A stretch of 64,000 bases of DNA from Favolaschia claudopus (lineage: Eukaryota > Basidiomycota > Agaricomycetes > Agaricales > Mycenaceae): NCBI GenBank assembly GCA_037176885.1, contig JAWWNJ010000228.1:62001-126000 (forward strand), written 5' to 3'. Numbering within the stretch: the first letter of the stretch is position 1; every line of letters begins with the position of its first letter. The notes under the pieces were generated by a model that was not told where the DNA came from, made no database searches, and was given only the letters and a program-made list of their open reading frames with translations. The position numbers and the translations under genes are program-made. Of this stretch, positions 31,167 to 43,403 are shown piece by piece.

Positions 31167-33923
31167 ATATCCAACTGAGTTTCCAACCTTCCTGGGAAGC
31201 GCCGGTCGTCATTTGGGACATGAATCCGAAGCAGAGATGCATGAAAAACATCGTGAATTCCGCGCTGTTTCATATTTGACGGAAGCTCAATCTGAAACGA
31301 ATTATTACCGAAGTCTCGGATAATAAGGGAATGAGTTTGCACGCCAAACCCTTCTCAAACTTAAGATTCTTCGTGGAGAGATAGACCAAATCTCCCTGAG
31401 AAAATGGTGAGGCTTGCCTACGGCGATTAGCATTCCGAGTTTGCTTAACCCTGGCAGCGAGAACTGGGTCGTGTGCAGCCATAATTGCCAATCTGCGTTG
31501 CAGAGCAAAATTAGCAATGCCAGGAAACTCACGGGTGCGATCTGAGTCCCAGATTAATGACCTAGGCATCCACCCGGTATTCAAGAAGAATGGAGTATAG
31601 CCTGTAGTTTCAGACCGAGCGGAATTCAAAGCGAACTCAACTGCGGGTAACTTAGAAACCCAATCCTTCTGTTTTTCGCCAATACATTGACGAATCATTT
31701 GCGTCACGGTACGGTTGGCCCGTTCCGTGCTTCCATCCGTCTCAGGATGATATGCGCTGGACATACGAAGCTTCGTACCAATTAATTGGTGAAGTCGTTG
31801 CCAGAAATTGCTAGTAAAAAGAACATCACGATCACTCACGATGGATTTTGGGAGCCCGTGCAGTTTGTACACGTTATCAAACATCAGTTCAGCCATTTGC
31901 TTCGCAGTGTAGTTGATTCGACTGGGAATAATATGTACCATTCCTGTTAATAAACAGATTACAACGGTAATTGAGTTGAACACGCTATCGGGGTTCTTAG
32001 ACTCGGGTAAAGGTCCCACGAAGTCTACTCCAATCGTCTCCCAAGGCTGAGTAGGAGGATTGAGTGAGTGAAGTAACCCATAAGGTTTTCGATTGTTCGG
32101 CTTACTGCGCTTGCAAGTTTTGCACGCATCACAATAAATCTGCGTGTCGGGAACTAAGTCCTTCCACCAGACATATTCCCGAAGATAATCGGTGGTCTTG
32201 CGAGGCCCTAGATGCGCCAAAACGGAGTGTGCTTCCGAGATAGTTATTTCCCGGATGTTTCGGCCTTTGTACTTCAGATGAGGAATACAGAGCACCTTGC
32301 GGTCGTGTTCACAGAGGAAAATCAAGCCATCCGATACTTCAAAGTTCTTGAAAGCTTCCGGAGTAGCCAGAATATCTTTGAAGAAGGAATCTTCGCTGTA
32401 TTTATTTTGCAAGAATTTTACCAAGTCCAAGCCATCAGTTCCTCCAGAGACCACAGGAAAGAGGGAAGGATCCATGTCCTTTAACTGTTGCTCAAGTTCA
32501 GACAGTGTAGGCGGTCGGGGAGTCGACGGTTCAAGAGGTGGAGGCTCGTCGGTCATGGTAGACGGAGAAATAGATTCCGTTGATGGCGGATTTGCTTCCG
32601 GGATCAAAGTTTGATCACCGCTGTCAAACGGCTTTGCCTCCGCACTTGACTTCATGTCGGTGCCTGCTCTTGACTTCGCGTCAGAGCGCCTTGACTTCGC
32701 GTCAGGCCTTCTCAATTTCGATTTATTGGTACTCCCGCCCTCCTTTGCTTCTCTTGGAGATGCAAAATTCTGGTTATCAACGCCACGAGTCATTGACCTC
32801 AAAATACGACCTTCTTGGGTCAGTTTCGCGTCAGCGAGTTGTTCTCTATGCTTCTGCTCAGCAGTTTTAGTCTCAAGACCCGGTCGCTTGCCATTGCTTT
32901 CGCTGCAGAACCCGCAAAAACCGGCATGGAAATGGAGTTGATATTGAGTGCATCATTATCGACGACATCATGGTACGTGTATTCGCTCCTTGCGCGAACA
33001 GTTCCGGGTGCCTCGTTCGAGTAGAGGCGAGATAATGCGTCTGCCAGAACATTCTCTGTTCCAGGAACATATACAACCTCGAAATCAAATTCAGAGATTT
33101 TTTCCATCCACCGGGCTTGTCGTCCCGACAAATTCTTTTGGTTCATGAAGTGAATAAGACCCTTGTGGTCTGTTATCCATTTGAAATGGAATCCTTGCAG
33201 TATGTCACGATGCCGTAGCATCGCTTCAACACCTGCTAACATCTCAATCTCATGCACAGGATAATTTTGCTGCGCCGAGTTGAGTTTCGCACTGAAGAAT
33301 GCGGCAACTTTCGCTGATTTCCAATCAGCGCCTTGGCTCACAACTCCAGCAATTGCAGAGCTTGACCCGTCTGTTACAAGAAACGCAGGGTCCGCATCAG
33401 GTCCGTATTTCAATGGAACACGACGATGCTCGCGAGACTGATGAATGATATTTTTGCAGTCCTCAAAAGCCCTTTGACTCCAGGCTATTTGAGATATTAT
33501 CGGCAAGGCTCTCGTCAATAATTTTGTCGCCAGCAGCAATATCTGCGTGTTCGTCATGTTCTTCGATGTATTTGAGCTGATCGGTGAGCTCGATGAAGTC
33601 GTCGGAGGATATTTGAACTATTATTAGTCTTCAATATGGATCTGTACCAATGAGAACAGAGAAATACGCAACATACATGGTGTGGGAGCAGGATCATTGT
33701 TTGCCCTGGCAGCGTCGAAATGAGATTTTCTCTGACTCGACCATGCAGACGATCCTGATGCCCTTGGTATAGCAGATGGGTTCCCGAGAGGTGCAGACTG
33801 AACGGTGTTTCGGGGTAGAAAGAAAGCAGAGATAGTTGGCTCTGAGTCTGTGAGACTTGGGCGTTTAGATCTAAACCTATAACCTCTATAATTATCATCC
33901 CAACCATTCCGGCGGGTTCCCAT
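31167..33923 (-). pseudogene. Ty3/gypsy element with gag-to-RNase H internal deletion
   Basis: Read on the minus strand: start codon at 33923 (MGTRRNGWDDNYRGYR, Gag-like N-terminus), a probable intron of about 65 nt near 33605-33670 (GTATGT...AATAG), then a Gag segment that runs at about 33475 directly into RNase H (FLVTDGSSSAI, HEIEMLAGVEAM, ITDHKGLIHF). Most of gag, the protease and the reverse transcriptase are missing. A frameshift lies near 32880. Integrase follows: H..H..CDACKTC zinc region (32180-32090), catalytic GVDFVGPLP, VSDRDVLF and STERANRTV, all three acidic residues kept. The C-terminus continues in another frame to GRLETQLDI at about 31170, where it is cut. No chromodomain or LTR pair was confirmed. 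Confidence 0.75.
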
Positions 33924-35135
33924 TGGTAAGTAGTACGAAAGCTAATCTTAGTCTTGAGAAAGTGCGACGATTTCAATTATAAAGTCTTGTATACGAGACT
34001 AGGTTGCTGCTTATGAGTGAGCCCTACCTTAATTACATACAATGTAAGTGACGCAAGATGTGCATGTATGAGCTATCCCTTTAAAGTGTATGTGTAGTAC
34101 CGCTAAGTCCACTATGCAACACTTAGAATGAGCTGGGACACGCACCGGACATAGCCGTGATGTTATGTCAATGGCCTCGCCAACGGTTTCCGGAGCTCCG
34201 CGGTCCGAACACGAATGATTTCTTTCGTTCTCAATCTATACTGCACCAAACAACGCCCGTAAACAACATGTATTGTACTAGGACTCGGCGGCGGTGTTTC
34301 CCGCACATTGATGCGCCGCTTTTCGAATTTATCTCCCCAAATAAGACCGTTGCGCGCTTCTCTCGTCACCTCTCGTCACTCAAGCGGCGACAATCAGCAT
34401 GGGCCTCTCACGTCTTGTCTTTCGGACATCTCGGCGTGTCCCACAAGAAATCGTGGCCTTGGATTTCCATGGGACACGCGCAAATTGGCTGGGCGCCTCT
34501 CCCACAGCGTGTCCCAGGCAAAACTGGATCCCGGCCCGTCATGGGACACGCAGAGCAGGCCGCCGCCCAGGGCGTAAATGTTCTCACAGTAGATGTTCTC
34601 ACACGTGTGCCGCGTACTTACTTATGATTCCGCGGGACTTCCTTGCTATTCCCTCCCGACCGCTTGTGATGGCGCGTCAATGGGATCATAAATTACGCGA
34701 AATGTACGTAAATTCTGATCGTTAATGGGCGTGTTCAATGGCCTTTCAAAACCATTCCAAAGCATTCGGTGCCCCGGGGCCGCCCCAACCCGAGCCCACA
34801 CACAGCCAGCGTGTCCCGGGACACGCTGGCGCTGCCAATTCCCTTATTGGGCCGTGTCCCATAAAAACTAAGCAACGGCCACAAAACATCAGGGTAAAAA
34901 GTGGGACCTAGAAATGGTGTATTTGAGCAAATGCAAGACATCCCTGGTCTCAGAATTCAAAAATACTGTCTTGGGATGGAGCAGTAGACCATTCTTCCGA
35001 CCCATTTTTTTTGAATGCAGAAATGAGTTTTACGGCGATTGGAGCCATCTTGGTTCGGGACGATGGCGAAATTTGCCGCTTATGTAATGTTCTCACGCAC
35101 CATATAGGATTAATTACCGGCAACCCGCTAGCACA
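33924..35135. other. Unrecognised; GTGTCCC/GGGACAC cluster
   Basis: 33924-34140 is upstream of the gypsy start codon and may hold its leader or LTR, but no paired LTR was found. 34390-34870 contains repeated GTGTCCC and GGGACAC words, including a perfect 26-bp palindrome at 34805-34830. The rest shows nothing I recognise. Confidence 0.4.
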
Positions 35136-35571
35136 ACAGCATATGGCCACCGGCAATGTGAGGGAAATTTGATCGCATCACCGTGAGCCATCCCAATGCG
35201 GAAGCCTGCCATTTGGCGGGATTTCATGGCGAATACTTACACAGGGTGAACAAGGGCATTTGGGCTAGAACATTATATGGAGAAAGTGTTTAGTATGCAA
35301 TTATAAAAGTATTCTTGGGAGCAGAAGTTTTGTCAGCTTGGAATTGGCTCCGGGTGGATACCGGTTTACACGTTTCTTATAGTAATTTTCTGATTCTTTT
35401 ACCAAGAATACTTACAGAATCATCCCAAACCCCACTTTAGACACGATTCCGGGCTATATGCGGTCTGTGACGGTCGCTGCCGGGACGCCTTCTATCACAC
35501 TGATCAAGGCTTTGGAAACAAGAACAAACAAACGCGACACGCTTACTTCCACCACTCCCTCGCTGCCGTAG

Positions 35572-35588
35572 ACGCGTTTTCGACGCGT
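35572..35588 (+). promoter_or_regulatory. Paired ACGCGT boxes upstream of the 980-aa gene
   Basis: ACGCGT at 35572-35577 and 35583-35588, about 18-34 bp before the start codon. ACGCGT is the core of the MluI cell-cycle box bound by MBF-type factors in fungi. The site role here is inferred from the motif only. Confidence 0.35.
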
Positions 35589-35605
35589 CAAGTCGCAGCG
35601 GGGTC

Positions 35606-38601
35606 ATGCCCTCTATCTCCAAGACCCTTCGCTATCTGGGTACGGGCAGAAGACGCTCTAAGGCTCAAAAAAACCATACGGCCAATCTTAATCGCGTCGC
35701 GTCTCAAGACTCTCACACCTCACACACATCTGACAGCGCTGACAAGGAGAATGACGGCGAGCAGATTCTTAAACGGCGTGCAGACATGTACCAAAAACAG
35801 TATTATGGTACCAGGAAGAAGCTCAAGAGGTCGCACGAGGCCCATGAGCAGCAGGCCGCGGTTTTAGCAGGGAGTCTCGAAGAGACTGGGAGACTGAAGG
35901 CACAGGTATCGCATCTGACGGCTGAGGTCACCCAGCTGGAGGCCGAGTCCTCCTCCCTCCGTGCCGAGGTCGCGTCCCAGAAATCCGCTCGGAGTGTAGC
36001 AAGCCAAAAAATGCACGCAATGGCACAAAAAATTCGTCGAATTCCAAGTCGCATCGATACTGCAGTTGAAAAAGCTGCCACAAAAGCTCGAGAAGAAATC
36101 ACCCGCCTGTTCTCCTTCACCCTTAAGGAGGACGGTGTCATTCCGGACTCTGCCAGGGACATGATCAACAACCTTGTTGCGCTTGATGGTGTCCGGCCGA
36201 ATAAGGTCGTCAGTGTACTTCGGCGGATTGCGGAAAAGCTTGGAATTGCAGTCGTCGGCAACGCATCGGATCGCAGCATACGGCGTATTGTCAAGGAAGG
36301 AGGTGTGGCATCGACATTACAATTTGTTGAAGCCGTCGGGACGGCAAAAGGTATATCTCATTCAATTTCTTTTGAGATACAGACTCTTGTTAATTTTGTT
36401 AAAGGTGTTACACTCAGCAGCGATGGAACTACGCACAAGAACATCAATCTTGAATCCCACCGGGCTACCGTCATCGACCAGGACAACAATAAGAAAACTT
36501 TCTTCCTCGGAATCGGAATGGCAATCAACCATACCAGCGAAACACAGCTCGAGGGATGGTTGGAGTTGATTGAAGCTGCGTACCAGGTTTACAAGACCTC
36601 GGATCGATGCCAGACTGACGAGGACGCTCGGGATTTCTGGTTGAAAGTGACGGGTTGGCATTCAGATCATGCCGAAGACCAGAAGAAACTCTTCCGGCTT
36701 GTCGAGGCTATGAAACGGCGGTTGGAACGAGAGCGTCGAGGAGAGCTAACGCTTGCTCAGATGGCACCGTTGGAGTGGGCAAAGAAGCTCTTCGAAGTAT
36801 CCCAAGCTACGTTAGCCGCTGCGGGTGGAATCGAGGCATGGGAACGTCTTCCGGATGCCGAACGTCAGGCTCGACACAAGGCTGCGATGACCGAATTCGT
36901 GCGCACCGTTGGACAAGAAGCCTTCGACAAATTGACTCTTGCTGAGAAGCAGAGTGTCGACCTTTTCATCTGGGGTGGATGCTGTATGCACAAGAGCTTG
37001 AATGTTTTCAAGGGTGCCGTCTATGCGATGCAGCAGTGGTGGATCGACAACGGACTTCCTGGACCTGTCAAGATGTTCAATCGAGACAACGCAGCCACGT
37101 TCGCGCTCGGAGAGGGTAGCAGAGCGGCGGCACGGGCGGAAGATCGCTCCGTGGGTGGCGCTATCAAAGTCGCCTCGCTTGCTGGAGCTATTTTTCGCCA
37201 CAAGGACCGCAAACGGGGTCAACAAGATACCCTTCGCTATTTCTGGGACCACGAAACAGGATTCAATCTCTGCTTTCCCGACACCAACAACACCCGCTTC
37301 CAATCCCATGCCGGAGCCTGTGAAGTCATTGTCACCGACATGGAATTGCTTCTTCAATTTTTGATCTACGTACGAGAAAACAAGGCAAGCCGTACATTGA
37401 ACCACATGGAGTCCAATGTCGAGCGTGGGCTGTCGTGTTGGGCTACCCGGCATGAGTTTGTTGTCATTGCATTGCTTAATCAATGTGTTGACGTCCCGTA
37501 CATGCTCGAGGTTTGGTTTTCTGGTCAATGATGTCAGCAAATTTGATTTTTTGTCAATTGCAGATACGCGGACCATTACGCGCCCAGGATAACCTTCTCA
37601 AACTCGGTCCCCTGCACAAAAAAGTCAAGGAACACCTCGAAAAAATAGCCGCCAACCCGAAACTCGTTACCGGTGCGGATGCATGCTTCGAGACAGCAAC
37701 ACTCAATGGTCGGATGTGGGAGAAGCCCGAAGTCATATACGCCGCCCGAGCTCGTATCGTTGAGTGGAATCTTGAGCATGTTGACTCTCTCGTTGTTGCT
37801 TATTGCAAGGGTGCGCTCTTGACCTGGCCGCGCTTCACCACCGAATGGGCAGAGAATGGGCCGATAGCTTCTCTCACCCCTGAAAATATCGAGTGCGCGT
37901 GGCTCGAGCTCACAAACGATGGGAACGAGAGTGAGCTGGGTATAATCCGGCTCTCAAGCCGCTCTGCACCCAATATTTCGCTTCCCTACCACAACGCAAT
38001 GCGGATGTACAAGAAAAACGATACCTCGGAGTTCTTGTCAAGTATGTCGGCCTCGCAGCGACAAATTCTGCGCGCGAAGGTTCGGGTCCAGGATGCCTCC
38101 GGTGAAAATCGCCAACAGAAGCATGCTCAGATCGAGCACATGAAGGAGGTCGTGGAACAAAACCAGATACGCGACGAGGAGCGTAAGGCGCGCGCAGAGA
38201 AAGCTAAACAGATTCTTGATAGCACGGTTGCCATTGCCTCAGCCGAAGATCTCGACGCGGCCGCTCAGATCAGCCGTGGAGCGCAGGGATATCTCACTGT
38301 TGCTGACTTAGACCTCCAGCTCGACTGGCAAATAGCTCATGCAGTCCAAGAGTTGCCGACATCAACAGAAACCTCTGCCTCAGGAATTCCGAAGGCAAAA
38401 ACAGGGGCGAACGGGCGGGGAACTCGGGAGAATCGCATCTCATACCTCAGGGGAGCTCTTCTCAAGCGTGCAGAGGTTTTGGAACGGGTTGCCGCTCACC
38501 CCAGAGCTGTTGCGAACACCCCAGCAGACCCGAGATTATCCGGAGAGATGGAGGTCGATGACGGTGGAATTGATAGCGAGGACGAATATTATTCAAAGTA
38601 A
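35606..38601 (+). CDS. Uncharacterised transposase-like protein, 980 aa
   Basis: Exons 35606-37510 and 37564-38601, with a 53-nt intron (GTTTGG...TTGCAG) that keeps the frame (VPYMLE to IRGPLRAQDN). Residues 1-50 are basic; about 60-145 is a coiled coil; the core has LSSDGTTHKNIN (D273), a Cys/His motif WGGCCMHKSLN (C459, C460, H462), FNRDNAAT (D494), KRGQQDTLRYF, FPDTNNTRFQ and NHMESNV (E602). A second charged coiled coil lies near residues 815-870, and the C-terminus is acidic (EMEVDDGGIDSEDE). I have met this protein type in many agaricomycete genomes without an assigned function. The conserved acidic residues around a Cys/His motif, plus the TIRs and target duplication, suggest an RNase-H-fold transposase. 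The D/E assignment is a hypothesis. No stop or frameshift is visible. Confidence 0.7.
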
Positions 38602-38757
38602 AATGTATCTCGAATTGAAATAGGGTGTCTTGAGGTGCATACGAGCAGGAGGGACGCCAGAGATTGAGGTAGTCGTTAGACAAAGAGATTTGCCAGCGGA
38701 TCCTCGGCTATCAGCTGACTAAGCGCACGATTTCCGAACCGCAATTGCCGGTGGCCA

Positions 38758-41030
38758 CAGCATACACACTATACCGTGAACATTGGCTGCAGTGCGCAAC
38801 ATGCGCAACATCTTGGGGCATCATACAACGGTGACCAGAGAAATCTCAGAAAACATATTCCTGTCTCCAGTTATGATTACATAATGACCAACTTTTTTTC
38901 TACCTCGAAATCGTTGAAATTGAGCAAAATCCAGCACGTTTTGTTTTCGTGTCGAGATTTTTTGCCGCGTTACGCGTGACGTGACACGTCATGTGACCGC
39001 TCGTTGTAAGTGTCGCCTACCTTAGTAGTACTACTATTAGTACTACTAGTACTATTAGTAGTAGTTAATCTATCTAGACATTAATCGATTTTCTTTTTCG
39101 CTGCCGAAACGAGGTCACCGCCACCATGATTGAGTAGCTCTTGATTGCACAATCAAGTGGTAACCCTCGCCTGTCCAAAATTCATCACAAGAACCACAAT
39201 CGACGGTTGCCTGTCCGAGCTTCATGTGCTCTCAATCCTCGCACCCTGGATACTAGGTAAGAAAACAAAAGTAGGGCCTAGTGCGCCAGTCTGCATCAGC
39301 TTAATCATCTGCGTGATACCCTTATTTTTGTAATGCCACTCTCCGCAGGTCTTTTCCCAGCGAATACTGTCTGTGCGAAAGTTAAGTGCTAGAGGAGATC
39401 TGGGATAGAAATTTGGCGTCAACACATACTAAGGATGACTGAAGAAATGGTTTTGCAAACGTCTTGCCATAGCTTGAGCGCTTGGCTCATCAGGAAAAAC
39501 CAAATTTGGCTCATAGACCGTTATAGAAAGTGGCCTAGTAATAGTATGCGGTGCTATGGGTTGCTATGACGCGCTATGTGGCACTTTGAAAGTTGCCGCT
39601 CTACTATGACTGTCTATGAAGCGCTTTAATGCTCTATGGAACTCAGTGGAGCCACTTAATACTAAACTATAGAAATTTTATGGGGCGCATTAATTGTGTG
39701 AGGCGAGGACAAGTATGTTGCCCAGAGCAGCCCAGAGAGCCCAGAGCTCTGAAAAGAATCAAAAGATGGATCTGATTTTGACGGTGTGGGCGGTAAATTT
39801 GCGGTGAATCGTGATGGGGCAGCGCCGATATCGGAAATGCGTGAAGCACCGCCGAGGTGGAGGGGGTTGGGGAACGAGAACAGAGGAGGAAGGATGTCGT
39901 GAGTGGGAGCCTGGGAGGATGTAAAGAGCGACCAAGTCCGAATCGTCACGTGTGCGTGGGATTCGTTCTCGTAAGTGCGAGTTTTGTCTTCCTCCCTCAT
40001 CCTCGCCCGCCTCTTCCTCCGCCTGCCCGCCCGCTCAAGTGTCGCCATGCTAGCAATAAGCTCTGCAAGCAGCTCGGATCGCAAAATCTCTGGAATCCAG
40101 ATCAAGCCTTCATCCACCCTCAAATTCTTCGGGAGCTCGTGTCGCATCTTTCAGTATTCACCGGCTTCATCACCCTGTGTCCCCAGCCGTCAAGTTTCCG
40201 CGGTATGGAGCTTGACACCGCGCTCATTGCACAGACCCAGCGCCATCGACAGGTGGTGTCAAGCACCCAATACTCAAAAACCGCCGCTCCGCCTCGCGAT
40301 GCCCACGTGGCGGCCGAAACATCACCGCTATCCGACTCCCGCCACCCTCGCAACACGTCCCCGGATCCTCGTCCGCGCCGCTTTCACACCTTCCGTCTCA
40401 ACACAGGCCTCGCCCCCCGTCTCAGATGCCAATGGTTTGTGTTTCCCGCCGCTTTCCCGCGCATCTTCGCTTGGCCACCATCTTGTTGCCACTCTCAACA
40501 TCAATTAGACCCATTCCTTTGCGCTCCACCCTCAAACCCATTCACGCTCGCCGCATCAGCGCCGCCGTCCGCCCACATGCTGCCGCCTTCTCAATGCTCT
40601 GCGTGTACGTACGCGGAAATTCGGCGCGACGGTCGTTGATGCGGGCCGGAATATCTACCTCATCTCTGTACCACTGCTTGTCTACTGCCAAATATACCAT
40701 TTTTTGACATCTTTTTTGTGTGTGCTATATGATCTACTGTGCGAACTATGACTGCTATGACTGCTTTGAGTGCTATGAGTGCTATGACTTTGAGTGCTTT
40801 GAGCTGCTATAAGTCTGAACATGACCCTCCCACCTTTCTATAGATCTGGGCCATCTGCTTTGACTGCTATAACGCGCTATGGTGGTCTATGGCGGTCTAT
40901 GGCGCAATTTGAGTTTTTCCTGATACTGTCGTTATCAAGCCTGAACTCCGTGTTGTAGTCTATCGCGGGAAACTCTAGGAGGCGAAGTGCAATAAATTGT
41001 CGAAGGTGGCTCGCTATTTCGATTCCCTCC
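38758..41030. other. No recognised gene; two TGCTATGA-type tracts
   Basis: 39022-39065 is a compact AGTAGTACTACTA-like run. 39520-39665 and 40735-40915 hold irregular tandem words of the type GCTATGACTGCTTTGAG and GCGCTATGGTGGTCTATGG. Between them (39700-40690) the sequence is protein-like in base composition, but I could not recognise a gene in any frame. Confidence 0.4.
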
Positions 41031-41072
41031 TCCTATTTCAAGAGTCATATGCGATCTTGGTGAAAAGATAAA

Positions 41073-41969
41073 CTAGCTCACAGTTGAGAGACCAGCACTC
41101 CTTGCAACACAGCTCCGGAGCCGAAGCACCTTCACGTGTGATAGATGTCTCGACACTGGTGCCAAAATATCCACCGCCCTTAAAGTATCGCTGGCTGTGA
41201 GGACGACAATCACTTCCAAACCCCTTGCTTTCTTCAATTGTGCCAAACAGCAATCAGGATCGGGGGCATCTGCATACCACATAAGGGAAACGGAGGTGAG
41301 GGATACAGATAGAGGTCCGTCAAACATAGAAAGGCCCCAGCTGGGACCTTCGTATACACGCAAAGAAGGCAATGATGGTCGTCCTGGAAAATGTAGGGGA
41401 CTGGGACACTCCAGTGATGCAAACGTATCGATTGTAGAACGCTTGTCAAGGAAGGAGAGGAATTTGGATGCCGTTGCCGGCTGTACGATGTAGCGAAAGG
41501 TGAGCAGGTCGGAAAAGATTTCCTCTCGCAACAGCTTGTGGAGCTGAACTGGTTTGGCCAGATATAGAAGCAGATGTCTTAAATTGATCATTTTCGTTAT
41601 GGTCGAGCTAAGGGGGCCAATTAGAGCCTTTCCTCTGCGTGTTATCAGTACATATTACACCCGATATGATGTTGAGAATCGAACATACAGTCTGAGATTT
41701 TGGTTCAAGCCAAACTTGCGCACATAAGACAGCAATGGAATAAATTTTCGCTTCGCTCCTGCTCTCACAAAGAGCTTAAGCTGCTTCACGGTATCTATGA
41801 CCACCTCGCGATACAGAAACTGCCTTGCTATGTTGCACATAAGATGGGAGGTCAGGCAGAGTGACAGAAGATCCGATTGTGCGGCATGGGCAACCACCGA
41901 GAACAGGACCTCGTTGGGTAGCCACACAATAATAGATTTCGGTCTTTTAGCACTTCGAGTGACGACCAT
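41073..41969 (-). CDS. F-box protein, 271 aa
   Basis: Minus-strand exons 41689-41969 and 41073-41607 with an 81-nt intron (GTATGT...CTTAG) in phase, total 271 codons plus stop. Residues 11-50 form an F-box (IIVWLPNEVLFSVVAHAAQ then DLLSLCLTSHLMCNIARQFL), which in the family binds Skp1 in SCF ubiquitin ligases; the typical agaricomycete form is followed by variable leucine-rich sequence, as here (INLRHLLLYLAKPV, SVSLTSVSLMW, LSHVKVLRLRSC). The protein is shorter than many relatives (400-600 residues), so it may be C-terminally truncated, but it ends at a clean stop. Its substrate cannot be predicted. Confidence 0.7.
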
Positions 41970-42302
41970 GAGCCATGCTTAACACTGAAAGTGCCTATTT
42001 GAACACACTCGGTTGATTGGTGAGCTCCGTGCCCCTCAGAATTACCGTCCAAAAGAATGGGTTTGGCCAAGAACGCCGACTCGGCAAAGCACCGGGGTAC
42101 GTAACTCCTTGTGGGTATCTACTTCTTGGAGCTCAGAGGGACCCATAAAATGGCATTTGACTCACCCAAGAGTGATAATAGGCAGAAGTTGGACCAAGGG
42201 GTAACGAACAACCTAAGCGAAGACGTTCTACCCCCCGGGACCCCAGAGACCAGACAGACTACCACCTGTGGGAACTTTCCTAATGCGGTGGCTTTCTTCC
42301 AA

Positions 42303-43400
42303 CACTGTGAGAAGTATTTGTCATGAAATTCAAGATTCCTGACGTTTCGTTAGAATACACCTCATGAATTTCAAGACTCGTTTCATGATGCTCCAAAACT
42401 TCTCAAAGTCACAAGGTGCGATACCGCACTCATATTCAACTGTGGGACCACGTTCCAGGATAATGCATATAATTCTCTTTCAAAAAGTGACATAAAAATC
42501 TTGAACCTGCATTCAGACGAAACATCACGAAATTCGGCCTCGAAAAACCAGCAAATTTTTGGTCAAGTCCTGCGGCCGAGCTGCCGAGTCTGACAATGAC
42601 GTCACTTACAGCATTGCTCCACATCCGCAGCACACATATACTGTGGCCGCTCACGACGCCTCTTGTATCCCCTCACCATGACCTCCCTCCAAGTCACCAT
42701 CGTAGAGCGCCGCCGCCGCCGTCACTCTCGCCAACACTCTGCTGTAACGGACTCGCACAACCACCACGCCTCCTTCCCTACGTCACCGCCCTCTAGGATC
42801 AATCCACACCGCCATATCGAGCTAGATCTCTCTGCAGTGCGCAAGACTCTCGATGAAGTGATTGGGCAGGGTATCATTGTGAGTGATACTGCGAGAGTGC
42901 ATTGCAGCTCATTAATGTGCTCTTTCCCTGACGTGGTAATTTAGCTCTCTGATGACGACAGAGCATTCAGTCTAACCCGGTGAGTTGCTTCCCTTTTCTA
43001 CCCCTTTTTCATTCTCCGTAGTGTGCTTCCGAGCCACGCAAGCTTTTTTTGAAGGTCAGAATGTTATTATACTAGTAGTACTGCAACTGTATTGTCCATT
43101 ACCTGAAATATATCCTGTTTTATACCTCTTGCATGGAGTTTCATAAGGAGTAAGGCGTCGGGATAGCTAGCCAGGCTTGGTGGTACTTCCGGACGAATCA
43201 TTGCGAAGGTCATGACAAAATGTCATAAAAAAACGTTAGGAACGGGCCCACAGTCGTTAGGAATTTCAGAACCCCGGATCGTAACGTTTCGTCATGAAAT
43301 CCGACGAAAGCTCATGAAAATTAACACAAATGACGACGAAATACCTAACACAAGGTCCTGAACAACATCATGAATTTCAAAACCTTCCCTCTGCACAGTG
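42303..43400 (+). mobile_element. CACTG-ended element carrying gene-like exons
   Basis: Ends CACTGTGAGAAG and, inverted, CACTGTGCAGAG, 1098 bp, flanked by CAA on both sides (42300-42302, 43401-43403), as in CACTA-type insertions. It contains a frame starting MTSLQVTIVERRRRRHSRQ at 42678 that reaches IELDLSAVRKTLDEVIGQG, then a canonical 66-nt intron (GTGAGT at 42879 to TTTAG at 42944) and a second exon (LSDDDRAFSLT, 42945-42979) ending at another GTGAGT. The product is unknown; it is not a transposase. It may be a captured host gene fragment. A second copy is at 5642-6491. Confidence 0.75.
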
Positions 43401-43403
43401 CAA

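Larger units (their letters stand above)
35144..38757 (+). mobile_element. Candidate new DNA transposon, 3.6 kb
   Basis: Inverted ends TGGCCACCGGCAAT are perfect over 14 bp at 35144-35157 and 38744-38757, with weaker similarity further in. CAGCATA lies directly outside both ends (35137-35143, 38758-38764); read as ACAGCATA it would be 8 bp if the right end is 38756. The element holds one two-exon gene for a 980-residue protein and nothing else. A 7-8 bp duplication fits hAT or Zisupton-type integration better than Tc1. Confidence 0.7.

Noticed and set aside
35606..38601. Assignment of the 980-residue protein to the KDZ transposases
   Set aside because: The zinc-binding CxC region and the conserved YDxxCQ-like segment of that superfamily are not visible.
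39975..40650. Possible LINE endonuclease start (VATLNIN)
   Set aside because: Only a few residues resemble the motif and the frame stops directly afterwards.
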